The position numbers were made by a program, and so were the translations under genes. From Listeria costaricensis (lineage in GTDB: Bacteria > Bacillota > Bacilli > Lactobacillales > Listeriaceae): 64,000 nucleotides of DNA. How positions within the stretch are numbered: the stretch's first letter is position 1; each line of letters begins with the position of its first letter. Where the stretch lies: contig NZ_FXUT01000006.1 in assembly GCF_900183385.1 (NCBI RefSeq), positions 140,710 through 204,709 on the forward strand, read 5' to 3'. This document shows positions 42,493 through 50,857 of the stretch, one piece after another. The notes beneath the pieces were generated by a model, which searched no databases, was not told the origin of the DNA, and worked only from the letters and a program-made list of their open reading frames with translations.

Positions 42493-44361
42493 GTGACAAC
42501 AAATATGCTTGATTTATTTATCGAAGAGGCATCGGAGCATTTGCAATCGCTTAACGACAACATGTTGCAACTTGAAAAGGAACCGGAAAATGAGCTGCTT
42601 GTGAGTGAAATTTTTCGATCAGCGCATACGTTTAAAGGCATGTCTGCAACGATGGGCTTCCAAAATGTGGTCGATCTGACACATGCGATGGAAAATGTGC
42701 TGGATGCTGTTAGAAATCATGAACTAGCTGTCACGGAGCATTTAGTTGATATCATCTTTACGTGTACATCCCATCTGGAAGAGATGGTAGCGGATATCAG
42801 TCAAGGCGGGACGGGAATGATTCAAATTGATCGAACGGTTGCGGCACTGAATGAACTGCTGGCAGAAGAAGCTGCTCATTTGCCGGGGATGACGAATTAT
42901 AAACTGACGATCAAAATTGATTCGGCGGCTGTTTTGAAAGCAGTGCGGGCAGTGATGTGTCTGGAACGGCTGGACGGGTTGGGCAACATTTTGGAGACTT
43001 CCCCGAGCGTGCAGGAAATTGAAGAAGATGCTTTTGGGGATTCCTTTATTGTACAGTTTGAATCGGAGTTTTCGGCGGCTGAAATTGAAGCGGCGCTACT
43101 AGATATCACCGAGATCGAGACGGCAGATGTCAAAGCGGAGGCGGATACCCATCTGGTGCAGCAAGCAACGAAAAGTCCGCTGCCTAAAACGGCGGTCAAA
43201 AAAAATGTCGCACATTTGGAAAATAAAACGATTCGCGTGCAGCTGGAAAAAATCGAAAAATTGATGAACATGTTTGAGGAAAGTGTGATCGAGCGGGCCC
43301 GGATCGATGAAATTGCTGCCAGTACGGATAATAAGGAACTGGTTGAGCATTTGACAAGGCTGGGGGCGATTTCCAAAGAAATTCAGAATGGGCTGCTCAA
43401 CATGCGGATGGTTCCGATTGAAAATGTTTTCAACCGCTATCCAAAAATGGTGCGCGGGCTAGCCAAAGAGCTTGGCAAGAAGATCGAGCTGGAAATAACG
43501 GGTGCCGATACGGAAGTGGACAAGATTGTGATTGATGAGATTGGCGATCCGCTGGTCCATTTGATTCGCAATTCTGTTGATCACGGGGCGGAAACGCCAG
43601 ATATTCGCCGGGCAGCGGGCAAATCGGAAACGGCTACGATTCGACTAGAGGCTTTTCATAGCGGCAATAATGTGATTATTCAAATCAGTGATGACGGCGC
43701 CGGGATCAACCGGAAGCGTGTGCTTGAAAAGGCGATCGAAAAGGGTGTCATTGACCGGGCAGATGCGATGAAGCTTTCAGACCGGGAAGTTTTTGAGTTG
43801 CTGTTTGACTCTGGTTTTTCTACGGCGGAGCAGGTTTCAGATATTTCAGGTCGTGGCGTTGGGCTTGATGTCGTACGTAATACGATTCTGAAAATCGGCG
43901 GCAAGATGACGGTCGATTCGGTGGAAGGCTCGGGCAGTACATTCCGGATTGAAATTCCGCTCACATTGTCGATCATTCAGTCGATGCTGGTCGAAACGCG
44001 GGAGCATCGCTATGCGGTTCCGCTTGCAGCTGTGCAGGAAGTCGTGACGATCGAGCGTTCCAGAGTGGAGAACATCCATGGCAAAAATGTGCTGCAGTAC
44101 CGGGACTCGATTATCGAGGTGATCGATTTGAGTGAGCGGCTGCTTGAAGGACCACTTGAGGCGGCGGAAGAAGAGCTGCTCTTGGTCGTGAAGAATGCCG
44201 AGCGGACAATTGGTCTCAAAATCAGCGAGGTGATCGGTCAGCGGGAAATCGTGCTGAAAACGCTGGGCGGCTTCTTTAGCGAAGCAGAAATTGCTTTTTC
44301 GGGTGCGACTATCCTGGGAGATGGCCGTGTGGTGCTGGTCTTAAACTTAGAAACGTTTTAG
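42493..44361 (+). CDS. cheA: Chemotaxis histidine kinase CheA
   Basis: 622 aa with full CheA architecture: P1 phosphotransfer domain with His45 (FRSAHTFKGM), P2 region (about 130-225), P3 dimerisation (about 250-310), P4 ATPase with N-box HLIRNSVDHGAE, G1 ISDDGAGI and G2 SGRGVGLDVV, and P5 CheW-like domain (about 490-622). Phosphorylates CheY. GTG start with GGAGAG at 8 nt. Confidence 0.96.
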   Translation: MTTNMLDLFIEEASEHLQSLNDNMLQLEKEPENELLVSEIFRSAHTFKGMSATMGFQNVVDLTHAMENVLDAVRNHELAVTEHLVDIIFTCTSHLEEMVADISQGGTGMIQIDRTVAALNELLAEEAAHLPGMTNYKLTIKIDSAAVLKAVRAVMCLERLDGLGNILETSPSVQEIEEDAFGDSFIVQFESEFSAAEIEAALLDITEIETADVKAEADTHLVQQATKSPLPKTAVKKNVAHLENKTIRVQLEKIEKLMNMFEESVIERARIDEIAASTDNKELVEHLTRLGAISKEIQNGLLNMRMVPIENVFNRYPKMVRGLAKELGKKIELEITGADTEVDKIVIDEIGDPLVHLIRNSVDHGAETPDIRRAAGKSETATIRLEAFHSGNNVIIQISDDGAGINRKRVLEKAIEKGVIDRADAMKLSDREVFELLFDSGFSTAEQVSDISGRGVGLDVVRNTILKIGGKMTVDSVEGSGSTFRIEIPLTLSIIQSMLVETREHRYAVPLAAVQEVVTIERSRVENIHGKNVLQYRDSIIEVIDLSERLLEGPLEAAEEELLLVVKNAERTIGLKISEVIGQREIVLKTLGGFFSEAEIAFSGATILGDGRVVLVLNLETF

Positions 44362-44373
44362 GAAGTGAGTAGA

Positions 44374-44670
44374 GTGACGGAAGCTTATCATGTGGATCTG
44401 CCTGAATGGAATCTGGCAAAAAAGAATGAGGAAATGCCCTCCAAGGGAATCGAACAGGTAGAGAATATTGGCGTTCATTTGATCGTTCGGCTTGGGCGAA
44501 AGGAAATGACTGTTGGGGAAATTCGCGAGCTTTCCGTTGGTGATGTGCTGGAAGTGGAAAAAAAACCGGGTCACAAGGTGGAAATTTTTCTGGACAATCA
44601 TAAGGCGGGGATTGGTGAAGCGATTTTGATGGATGAAAATTTTGGCATTGTGATTTCCGAAATCGACTAG
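44374..44670 (+). CDS. FliN-like (SpoA domain) switch protein 1
   Basis: 98 aa ending in a SpoA/FliN domain: VHLIVRLGRKEMTVGEIREL, GDVLEVEKKPGHKVEIFLDN, GEAILMDENFGIVISEI. FliN-type domains build the bottom of the C-ring and bind export components. A GTG at 44365 lies in GGAAGTGAG, so the GTG at 44374 is chosen. Sits between cheA and the fliJ/fliK candidates. One of three FliN-type proteins in the island. Confidence 0.82.
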   Translation: MTEAYHVDLPEWNLAKKNEEMPSKGIEQVENIGVHLIVRLGRKEMTVGEIRELSVGDVLEVEKKPGHKVEIFLDNHKAGIGEAILMDENFGIVISEID

Positions 44671-44681
44671 GGGGAGGCAAC

Positions 44682-45092
44682 ATGAAAAAGGAGATACTGG
44701 AAGCGATTCAATTCAAAATCGAACAGGAAAAACAACAAGTTTCTGCAGAGCTGGCACTTTTACTCCAAAAAAAGGCGCAGAACGAATGCCAGATTGCCCA
44801 TGAGGAGGCCGTGCTTTTTTCAAGAGAAAGAGGGATTGGAGCTGGTCGAGTCATGCGGGCGGGTGCATTGCAACTACATGGTTTTTCAAAAAAGAAATTT
44901 GATCAGCTGCAAAAAGAGGCGGAGCAACTGAAGCGCTATATTCGCCAAAATGAAGCCATCCTTTTGCAGTTGGACGAAACGGAACGAGAGGCATTAAAGC
45001 TTTATCAGACGGAAGCAGCCGTTTATATGCGGCAGGAAGAAAAGAAAGTGGAACAGGACCGTTTGGACATGCAGCTGATTTTAAACAAATAA
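44682..45092 (+). CDS. FliJ-like coiled-coil protein
   Basis: 136 aa, almost entirely charged coiled coil (FKIEQEKQQVSAELALLLQK... EQDRLDMQLILNK), no membrane segment. Size and composition resemble FliJ, the export stalk that links FliI to FlhA, and it lies directly before fliK, the usual neighbour of fliJ. Sequence match to FliJ is not obvious, so the name is by position and shape. AGGGGGAGG before the ATG. Confidence 0.6.
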   Translation: MKKEILEAIQFKIEQEKQQVSAELALLLQKKAQNECQIAHEEAVLFSRERGIGAGRVMRAGALQLHGFSKKKFDQLQKEAEQLKRYIRQNEAILLQLDETEREALKLYQTEAAVYMRQEEKKVEQDRLDMQLILNK

Positions 45093-45107
45093 AGAGGGGG
45101 AGAAGTT

Positions 45108-46184
45108 TTGAACTTGCCACCGATTCAATTAAAGGATTTTTTTGGAGAATTTGCAGCACTGGAAACGGAAGAACAGACAGAAAAGGGAGATGGGGTCAAA
45201 ACAGACGGCTTTAACGGGCTTCTGGCAGAGCTTTTTACAGCGGAACAGAAACAAAATGCGGAGAAAATGCCACGGTCAGAAGAGAAAGCTGTTTCCCACC
45301 AGTTGGTGAAGGCGATTCCCGAAAGACAGGTTGAGCAGACGGAGCTGGCGGTTCTTTTTGCGGAAATTCTGCAGAAAACCGATCTTCAAACGTTTTCAAA
45401 AGGAAGTATGCAGCCTGTCCAGACAGAGAAAATAGAACTCGGGAAAGCGGGGCAAGTCATACCAACAACGTTAGAATCGGCGGGGAAACGGGATGAGACG
45501 GCGATTAAGCTGGCTATACCGGAGGATGTCCCTGAGCGACTGCCAGATGATCACAAACGAATGACGAAAATAACAGAGCCGGAAGTAAGAACAGACCGAC
45601 TTTTGATGAAACAACCGGAAGAAACCATCCTTCTTTCAAAAAACGAGCTGGAAGCGGCAGTACCGTTGAAGCAAGCAGACATGGTGGTGCACAGCAGTCG
45701 GGCGGAACAGATGAAAGCGGCTCCTGCTGAAGCAAAAACGCTGGCAGAAGTGAAAAATGAGTTGGAAAAACAGGTGGCTGAGCTTGAAAAAATGAAGGTG
45801 GGGCGGGAGCAGTTGTTTATTCGCTTGAAGCCTGCGCATTTGGGGCAGATTGAGCTCATTTTGAAAAAGTCGGCCGACCAGCTGATCATACGAGCGGAGT
45901 ATACGGAAAGCGGTGCGAAGGAAAAAGTGACGCAGGTGATGCAGGAGCTGCGGACGCAATATAAAGAAAAAGGGATGGATATTCAATTTGTCACAGCTGA
46001 ACGTGTGCCGCCGTCTGCTTCAAAAGCGGAAGCCAGTCTGGTTGCGGAAGGGAATCAAAGACGTGAGCCGGATGGAGACCGCGGACAAAATGGTCGAGAG
46101 CAGCAGGAGAAGCGGGAGCATAGGGAGCAAGCAGAGAAAATAGAAGCGGATGAGGAGGAACAGGATTGGATTTTCCCGTTGTAG
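45108..46184 (+). CDS. fliK: Hook-length control protein FliK
   Basis: 358 aa. Long low-complexity N-terminal ruler (about 1-235) rich in Glu, Gln and Lys, then the compact Flg_hook domain (about 236-305: LFIRLKPAHLGQIELIL...VTQVMQELRTQYKEKGMDI) that acts on FlhB, and a charged tail. TTG start with GAGGGGGAG. Overlaps flgD by 19 nt. Confidence 0.88.
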   Translation: MNLPPIQLKDFFGEFAALETEEQTEKGDGVKTDGFNGLLAELFTAEQKQNAEKMPRSEEKAVSHQLVKAIPERQVEQTELAVLFAEILQKTDLQTFSKGSMQPVQTEKIELGKAGQVIPTTLESAGKRDETAIKLAIPEDVPERLPDDHKRMTKITEPEVRTDRLLMKQPEETILLSKNELEAAVPLKQADMVVHSSRAEQMKAAPAEAKTLAEVKNELEKQVAELEKMKVGREQLFIRLKPAHLGQIELILKKSADQLIIRAEYTESGAKEKVTQVMQELRTQYKEKGMDIQFVTAERVPPSASKAEASLVAEGNQRREPDGDRGQNGREQQEKREHREQAEKIEADEEEQDWIFPL

Positions 46185-46588
46185 GTGCAGATAGTCAGAC
46201 GAATAGTGTGACCACTGCTGGAACAAAGACGCTGGGTAAGGACGATTTTATGAAGCTGTTTTTGACAAGTTTGCAGTATCAGGACCCATCAAGTCCCATG
46301 GATACCAATGAAATGATGAGTCAGATGGCACAGCTTTCCCTGATGGAGCAGGTCGCCAATATGACGACGGCTGTGGATAAATTAGCAGAAACGACGCAAA
46401 ATTCGACATTTCAACAGGCGGCTTCCTTTTTGGGGAAGGAAATCAAAGGGGTTGCCTTGAGTGGTGATATTATCAGTGGTGAAGTGGAAGGCATTCAGCA
46501 GACGATGAACGGCGTCATGTTGAAATTGAAAGGGAAAGAATCACTTGTACCACTGACGTATGTGACGGAAATCAAGCAAAAAAGCTGA
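46166..46588 (+). CDS. flgD: Hook cap / scaffolding protein FlgD
   Basis: 140-residue short-form FlgD needed to polymerise the hook. N-terminal signature LGKDDFMKLFLTSLQYQDP (about 25-43), followed by TNEMMSQMAQLSLMEQV; lacks the long C-terminal immunoglobulin-like part of enterobacterial FlgD, as usual in Firmicutes. TTG start with GAGGAGG at 7 nt, inside the fliK end. Confidence 0.93.
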   Translation: MDFPVVGADSQTNSVTTAGTKTLGKDDFMKLFLTSLQYQDPSSPMDTNEMMSQMAQLSLMEQVANMTTAVDKLAETTQNSTFQQAASFLGKEIKGVALSGDIISGEVEGIQQTMNGVMLKLKGKESLVPLTYVTEIKQKS

Positions 46589-46624
46589 CAAAATTTAGGG
46601 TGAATTTTAAAGGAGTGGGTAAAA

Positions 46625-47860
46625 ATGAATCAATCCATGTATACCGCAATTTCGGGGATGAATGCCTTTCAACGGGCACTCGCAGTAACATCTAACAACA
46701 TTGCCAATGCCAATACAAGCGGCTATAAAAAACAATCGGTCGTTTTTAATGATTTGCTGTATCAAAATACGATGGGGTCTGTTGCAGGCAGCAGCTATGC
46801 TGGAACCAATCCGATGAGTATCGGCTCGGGGACCAAGATTGGCGCTGTCATCACGGATTATACGGCGGGTTCGCCAACAGCCACCGGGCGCAACAAGGAT
46901 GCGGCACTTCAAGGAAAGGGCTTTTTCGTTGCAGGTGACAAAACGGGTGGCAACACGGTCTACACGCGAAACGGGGCCTTCTCGATCTCCTCGGATAATT
47001 ATTTGACAACGCAGGGCGGGAAATATATTTTTGGCTATCCGACTGACAAAAATGGCAATGTGCTTAGTACGAATTTGCAGCCAATTCAAATTCCGCTCAG
47101 TGGGGCGATTCCAGGTGAAGCAACGAAAAATGGCAGTCTGAGTGGCAATATTCCGCTCGACTGGAAGGGGAAAGATACGATCACGACAGAGCTTTCGGTT
47201 TATGATAATGCGGGTGGCAAGCATAAGATGGGGCTTTCGATTAAAGCGGCAAAACCGGATGCAAGTGGCAATATTTCGTATGCATTTGAGATTCAAATGG
47301 ACGGAAAGGCTTTGACACCGCCTGTGACCGGGACGCTTCAATTCAATGCGCAGGGGCAGCTGCAAAATCCGGATGTGCTTAAAGCGATCAATATTAATCA
47401 AACGGTGGGCGGCAAAACGATCAATTTGGACTTTGATTTGAGCAAGCTGACGAATTACGGGACGGAGCAGACTTTTACGCCGACGAGTGATGGCAAGGGT
47501 GCGGCAACTGTGAAGGACTATGCGATTACAGATGCGGGCTATATTGCGGTCAGTTATTCGGACGGGACGGTCGTTCCGGTGGCGCAGCTGGCAGTGGCTG
47601 TTTTTGCGAATGAAGACGGTTTGGTGAAGATGGGCGATGGGGAATATGTGCCGGGGCTTTCATCTGGAGATCCAACATTCGGAGTTGCGGGACAGAATGG
47701 CTCAGGCGGGATCAGCGGGTCAGCACTGGAAGGCTCGAATGTGGACTTGTCGCGGGAATTTGTAGACCTGATGACTTTCCAAAGTGGCTTTCAGGGGAAT
47801 ACAAAAGTCATCCGAATTGCAGATGACATTATGAAACAGATCGTCAACTTGATTCAATAG
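46625..47860 (+). CDS. flgE: Flagellar hook protein FlgE
   Basis: 411 aa. N-terminal NQSMYTAISGMNAFQ and SNNIANANTSGYKKQ rod/hook motif, D1 and D2 domains in the middle, and C-terminal SNVDLSREFVDLMTFQSGFQ, the hallmark coiled end. Forms the universal joint between rod and filament. AAAGGAG site before ATG. Confidence 0.95.
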   Translation: MNQSMYTAISGMNAFQRALAVTSNNIANANTSGYKKQSVVFNDLLYQNTMGSVAGSSYAGTNPMSIGSGTKIGAVITDYTAGSPTATGRNKDAALQGKGFFVAGDKTGGNTVYTRNGAFSISSDNYLTTQGGKYIFGYPTDKNGNVLSTNLQPIQIPLSGAIPGEATKNGSLSGNIPLDWKGKDTITTELSVYDNAGGKHKMGLSIKAAKPDASGNISYAFEIQMDGKALTPPVTGTLQFNAQGQLQNPDVLKAININQTVGGKTINLDFDLSKLTNYGTEQTFTPTSDGKGAATVKDYAITDAGYIAVSYSDGTVVPVAQLAVAVFANEDGLVKMGDGEYVPGLSSGDPTFGVAGQNGSGGISGSALEGSNVDLSREFVDLMTFQSGFQGNTKVIRIADDIMKQIVNLIQ

Positions 47861-47873
47861 GAGCGGATGAGGA

Positions 47874-48095
47874 ATGTTAAATAATCAGATTCCGCTTGTG
47901 ATTGATTTTGAACTGGGCCGCACGAAGCAGCAGATCGGCAATTTGCTCGATGTAAAAAAAGGGACCGTCTATCGGTTGGAAGATTCTACGGCAAATGTGG
48001 CGAGTATTATGATCGGCGGTAAGAAAATCGGTTCAGGAGAAATTTTAACCAAAGACGGCAAACTGTTCGTCAAAATTACCGAACTGGGCAGTTGA
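47874..48095 (+). CDS. FliN-like (SpoA domain) switch protein 2
   Basis: 73 residues consisting of little more than one SpoA domain (IPLVIDFELGRTKQQIGNLL, GTVYRLEDSTANVASIMIGG, GEILTKDGKLFVKITEL). Lies between flgE and fliM, so a C-ring or export role is likely. Weakly spaced GGAG. Family members of this minimal size are typical for Listeria islands. Confidence 0.82.
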   Translation: MLNNQIPLVIDFELGRTKQQIGNLLDVKKGTVYRLEDSTANVASIMIGGKKIGSGEILTKDGKLFVKITELGS

Positions 48096-48126
48096 CAGGC
48101 GATGACGACAGGAGTGAAGCAAAAAA

Positions 48127-49101
48127 ATGAGCGATAAATTAAGTCAGGAGCAGATCGACGCGCTGCTTACACAGATGAATGCAGGAGAAGTGGTGGACGA
48201 GAGCACGGAGATTGGCGACTTCGGCCGGCTGCACCCGTATGACTTCCATAAGCCGGAAAAATTTGCATCTGAGCACTTGGAAAGTTTGAAAACGGTCGCT
48301 TCGACTTTTGCTAAAAAATGTATGGAATATGTGGCTCAGCGAATTCGGATTCCGATTCACACCGAGGCGACACTCAGCGATCAGGTTTCATTTGCGAGTG
48401 ATTATACGGACACAATGCCAAGCGACAGCTATTTATTTGTCACCTTTGATCTGGGGGATGATCGACTGGGAAAAGTGATCGTTGAACTGGATTTGTCTTT
48501 TATTATTTACATTCATGAATGCTTATCGGGCGGCAATCCCAAACGCAAGCTGAGCGAGCGCAGGCTGCTGTCGTCTTTTGAACAATTAACACTCGATCAT
48601 TTATTGAGTAAATTTTGTGAGGCGCTAAAGGAAAGTTTCAAAGCCGTTTATCCGATCCATCCGACAGTGGTCAGTGTGGAAACCAATCCGGCGCTGCTCC
48701 GGGTCACGTCGGCCAATGATATGATGGCGCTTGTGAATGTGGATGTGAAGTCGGAATTCTGGATCAGCACTTTCCGGCTGGGCGTTCCGTTTTTCTCGGT
48801 GGAAGACATTATGAACAAGCTGGAAAATGTGGTCGAGTATACCTTTGATAAGCGGCAAAATTTTGATCAGGAAGTGGAAGAAGAGATCAGCCAGATTGAA
48901 AAAACGGCGAAAATTTCGCTTGGCACGGTCACGCTGACATTGAAAGAACTTTCCGAGCTGGAAAAAGACGACTACTTGCTGCTTGATACGCATGTGAGTG
49001 AGGCGCTTTCTGGTTACCTATCGGATAAAAGGAAATTTGAATGCCTGATTGGCAGAAGCGGGACGCAAAAAGCGGTAAAATTCAAGCGCCACTTTACGTG
49101 A
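48127..49101 (+). CDS. fliM: Flagellar motor switch protein FliM
   Basis: 324 aa. N-terminal peptide SDKLSQEQIDALLTQM binds phospho-CheY; CheC-like middle domain (about 45-230) and C-terminal FliN-like SpoA domain (about 245-320). The position before fliY follows Bacillus. AGGAG site before ATG. Confidence 0.96.
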   Translation: MSDKLSQEQIDALLTQMNAGEVVDESTEIGDFGRLHPYDFHKPEKFASEHLESLKTVASTFAKKCMEYVAQRIRIPIHTEATLSDQVSFASDYTDTMPSDSYLFVTFDLGDDRLGKVIVELDLSFIIYIHECLSGGNPKRKLSERRLLSSFEQLTLDHLLSKFCEALKESFKAVYPIHPTVVSVETNPALLRVTSANDMMALVNVDVKSEFWISTFRLGVPFFSVEDIMNKLENVVEYTFDKRQNFDQEVEEEISQIEKTAKISLGTVTLTLKELSELEKDDYLLLDTHVSEALSGYLSDKRKFECLIGRSGTQKAVKFKRHFT

Positions 49102-49123
49102 GTGGAATGGGGAGATAGGAAAA

Positions 49124-50854
49124 GTGGAGCAAATGATCGAGAAAGAAAACATGCAAATGGAGCTGGATGTGATTGGTGAAATTGCCAATATTTCCTTTGG
49201 TTCCGCGTCAACCGTGCTGTCTAATTTACTCAATCAGCCGGTGACAATCTCGACGCCGCATGTCGAATTAGTCAATCTGTACGACACAACGGATACGGCC
49301 ATTCCGCATGTTGTACTGGGCGTGGAATTCCATAAAGGCATCCACATGAGCAATTTATTTGTGCTCGAATCAAAAGTGGCCCTCCTGATCGCAAACTTGA
49401 TGATGATGGGTGACGGGCAGGTGGCAGAAGATGCTGTGCTCACGGAGCTGGAGCTAAGTGCGGTTCAGGAAGCGATGAATCAGATGATGGGGCATTCGGC
49501 AACTGCGATGAGTGATGTCTTTCAAGATGTAATCGACATTACGACACCTGAAATCAAAATCGTTTCCATCCGTGAAGAATTGCAGGATTCCGAGATGCAG
49601 GAATTGATTCAGGTTTCCTTTGATCTGGTGATTGGTACGCTAGTGAAAAGTTCGCTTGTCCAGTTGATTCCTGTTCAAGAAGGGCTCCAGATGGCCAGAA
49701 AGCTTTTGGGCGAACCGGCTGCGGCTCTGGAGGCGGAGGAAATCGTGCCGGCTGTCAACCAAAAAACAGAAATCGATTTGACGCCGCTTGAACTGGATGT
49801 CTTTTTGGAGGTCTGCAATATCGGGATTGGTTCGGCATCCACCGTGCTGTCCAAGCTGCTCAACCGGAAAGTCTCGTTGCAGATTCCCACGGCGAAAATT
49901 ATTTCTTCCAAGGAATTTGAGTACAATGAGCGGCCCTGCCTAATCACGACGGTGGCATTCGTGGAGGGGCTCAAGTCGAGCAATACGTTTATTATCAGTC
50001 AATCGGCGGCTTTGATCATGGCAGATTTGATGATGGGCGGCAGCGGAGAGGTCTCGGAGCAGCAAGAGTTGACCGATTTGGAAATCTCGGCTGTGCAGGA
50101 ACTGATGAACCAGATGATGGGCTACTCAGCAACGGCAATGTCAGAGCTGCTGGGCATGACGATCGACATTAGCCCGCCAACGGTTGAGGTCTGTCTGCTC
50201 GACAATGATGTGATTGAAAAGGACATCCAAGAAGGCAAGACGGTCGAGGTGATTTTTCCGCTTGAAGTAGAGGGGCTGCTGAAAACGCCGCTGTATCAGC
50301 TTTTCAACCCTGAGGCAGCGCGCGAAATGGCGCAACTGATGCTTGCAGCACAAGGCGGTCTGGGAGAAGCGGATCAGCAGGTGGTCGAGAAGGACGCGGC
50401 GACTGAGAGGGAAATAACGGCTGATCAGCACACGCCAGATAATGCGAAAATGACTGCTGGACAGGGCGGGGCAACTGATGCGAAGGTGCACGCTGGAAGG
50501 GATGCATCCACTGGCGCTGGGGTAACTGCTGGGCAAAATGCAGGGGCACGGCGCGGTGATGGAGCGACTTTTTCGGCTGATCTGCCGGAGTTTCGTGCGG
50601 AACAGCCTGATTTCAAGGCCGGGGAAATGGATCAGATTTTAGGCGAGGTGCCGGTCGAGGTGGAGGTCGTTTTTGGGACAGCCAAAATCAAGCTGGATGA
50701 ATTCATGCGTTTTCAAGAGGACGATTTACTCATTTTAAAAGAAAGTGTCTCTGAAACGTTGGCAATTTTGGCGAATGGCAAGTTGTTCGCATACGGGGAG
50801 CTTGTTAAGGTCAATGATCATTTTGCGGTAAAATTGACGGGAATTGTGGAGTAG
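49124..50854 (+). CDS. fliY: Motor switch phosphatase FliY with duplicated CheC module
   Basis: 576 aa, much longer than Bacillus FliY (378). Two CheC-like modules are seen: residues about 10-190 and 220-410, each with an IGSASTVLS-type first motif (GEIANISFGSASTVLSNLLN; LEVCNIGIGSASTVLSKLLN) and a second LSAVQEAMNQMMG / ISAVQELMNQMMG motif, the catalytic E...N pairs that dephosphorylate CheY-P. A repetitive Ala/Gly/Thr linker (about 420-485) leads to a C-terminal FliN-like domain (about 500-575). GTG start, 22 nt after fliM. Confidence 0.92.
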   Translation: MEQMIEKENMQMELDVIGEIANISFGSASTVLSNLLNQPVTISTPHVELVNLYDTTDTAIPHVVLGVEFHKGIHMSNLFVLESKVALLIANLMMMGDGQVAEDAVLTELELSAVQEAMNQMMGHSATAMSDVFQDVIDITTPEIKIVSIREELQDSEMQELIQVSFDLVIGTLVKSSLVQLIPVQEGLQMARKLLGEPAAALEAEEIVPAVNQKTEIDLTPLELDVFLEVCNIGIGSASTVLSKLLNRKVSLQIPTAKIISSKEFEYNERPCLITTVAFVEGLKSSNTFIISQSAALIMADLMMGGSGEVSEQQELTDLEISAVQELMNQMMGYSATAMSELLGMTIDISPPTVEVCLLDNDVIEKDIQEGKTVEVIFPLEVEGLLKTPLYQLFNPEAAREMAQLMLAAQGGLGEADQQVVEKDAATEREITADQHTPDNAKMTAGQGGATDAKVHAGRDASTGAGVTAGQNAGARRGDGATFSADLPEFRAEQPDFKAGEMDQILGEVPVEVEVVFGTAKIKLDEFMRFQEDDLLILKESVSETLAILANGKLFAYGELVKVNDHFAVKLTGIVE

Positions 50855-50857
50855 ATG

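Noticed and set aside
42897-43376. 159-codon Ser-rich frame antisense to cheA
   Set aside because: Shadow of the CheA P2/P3 region, no start signals.
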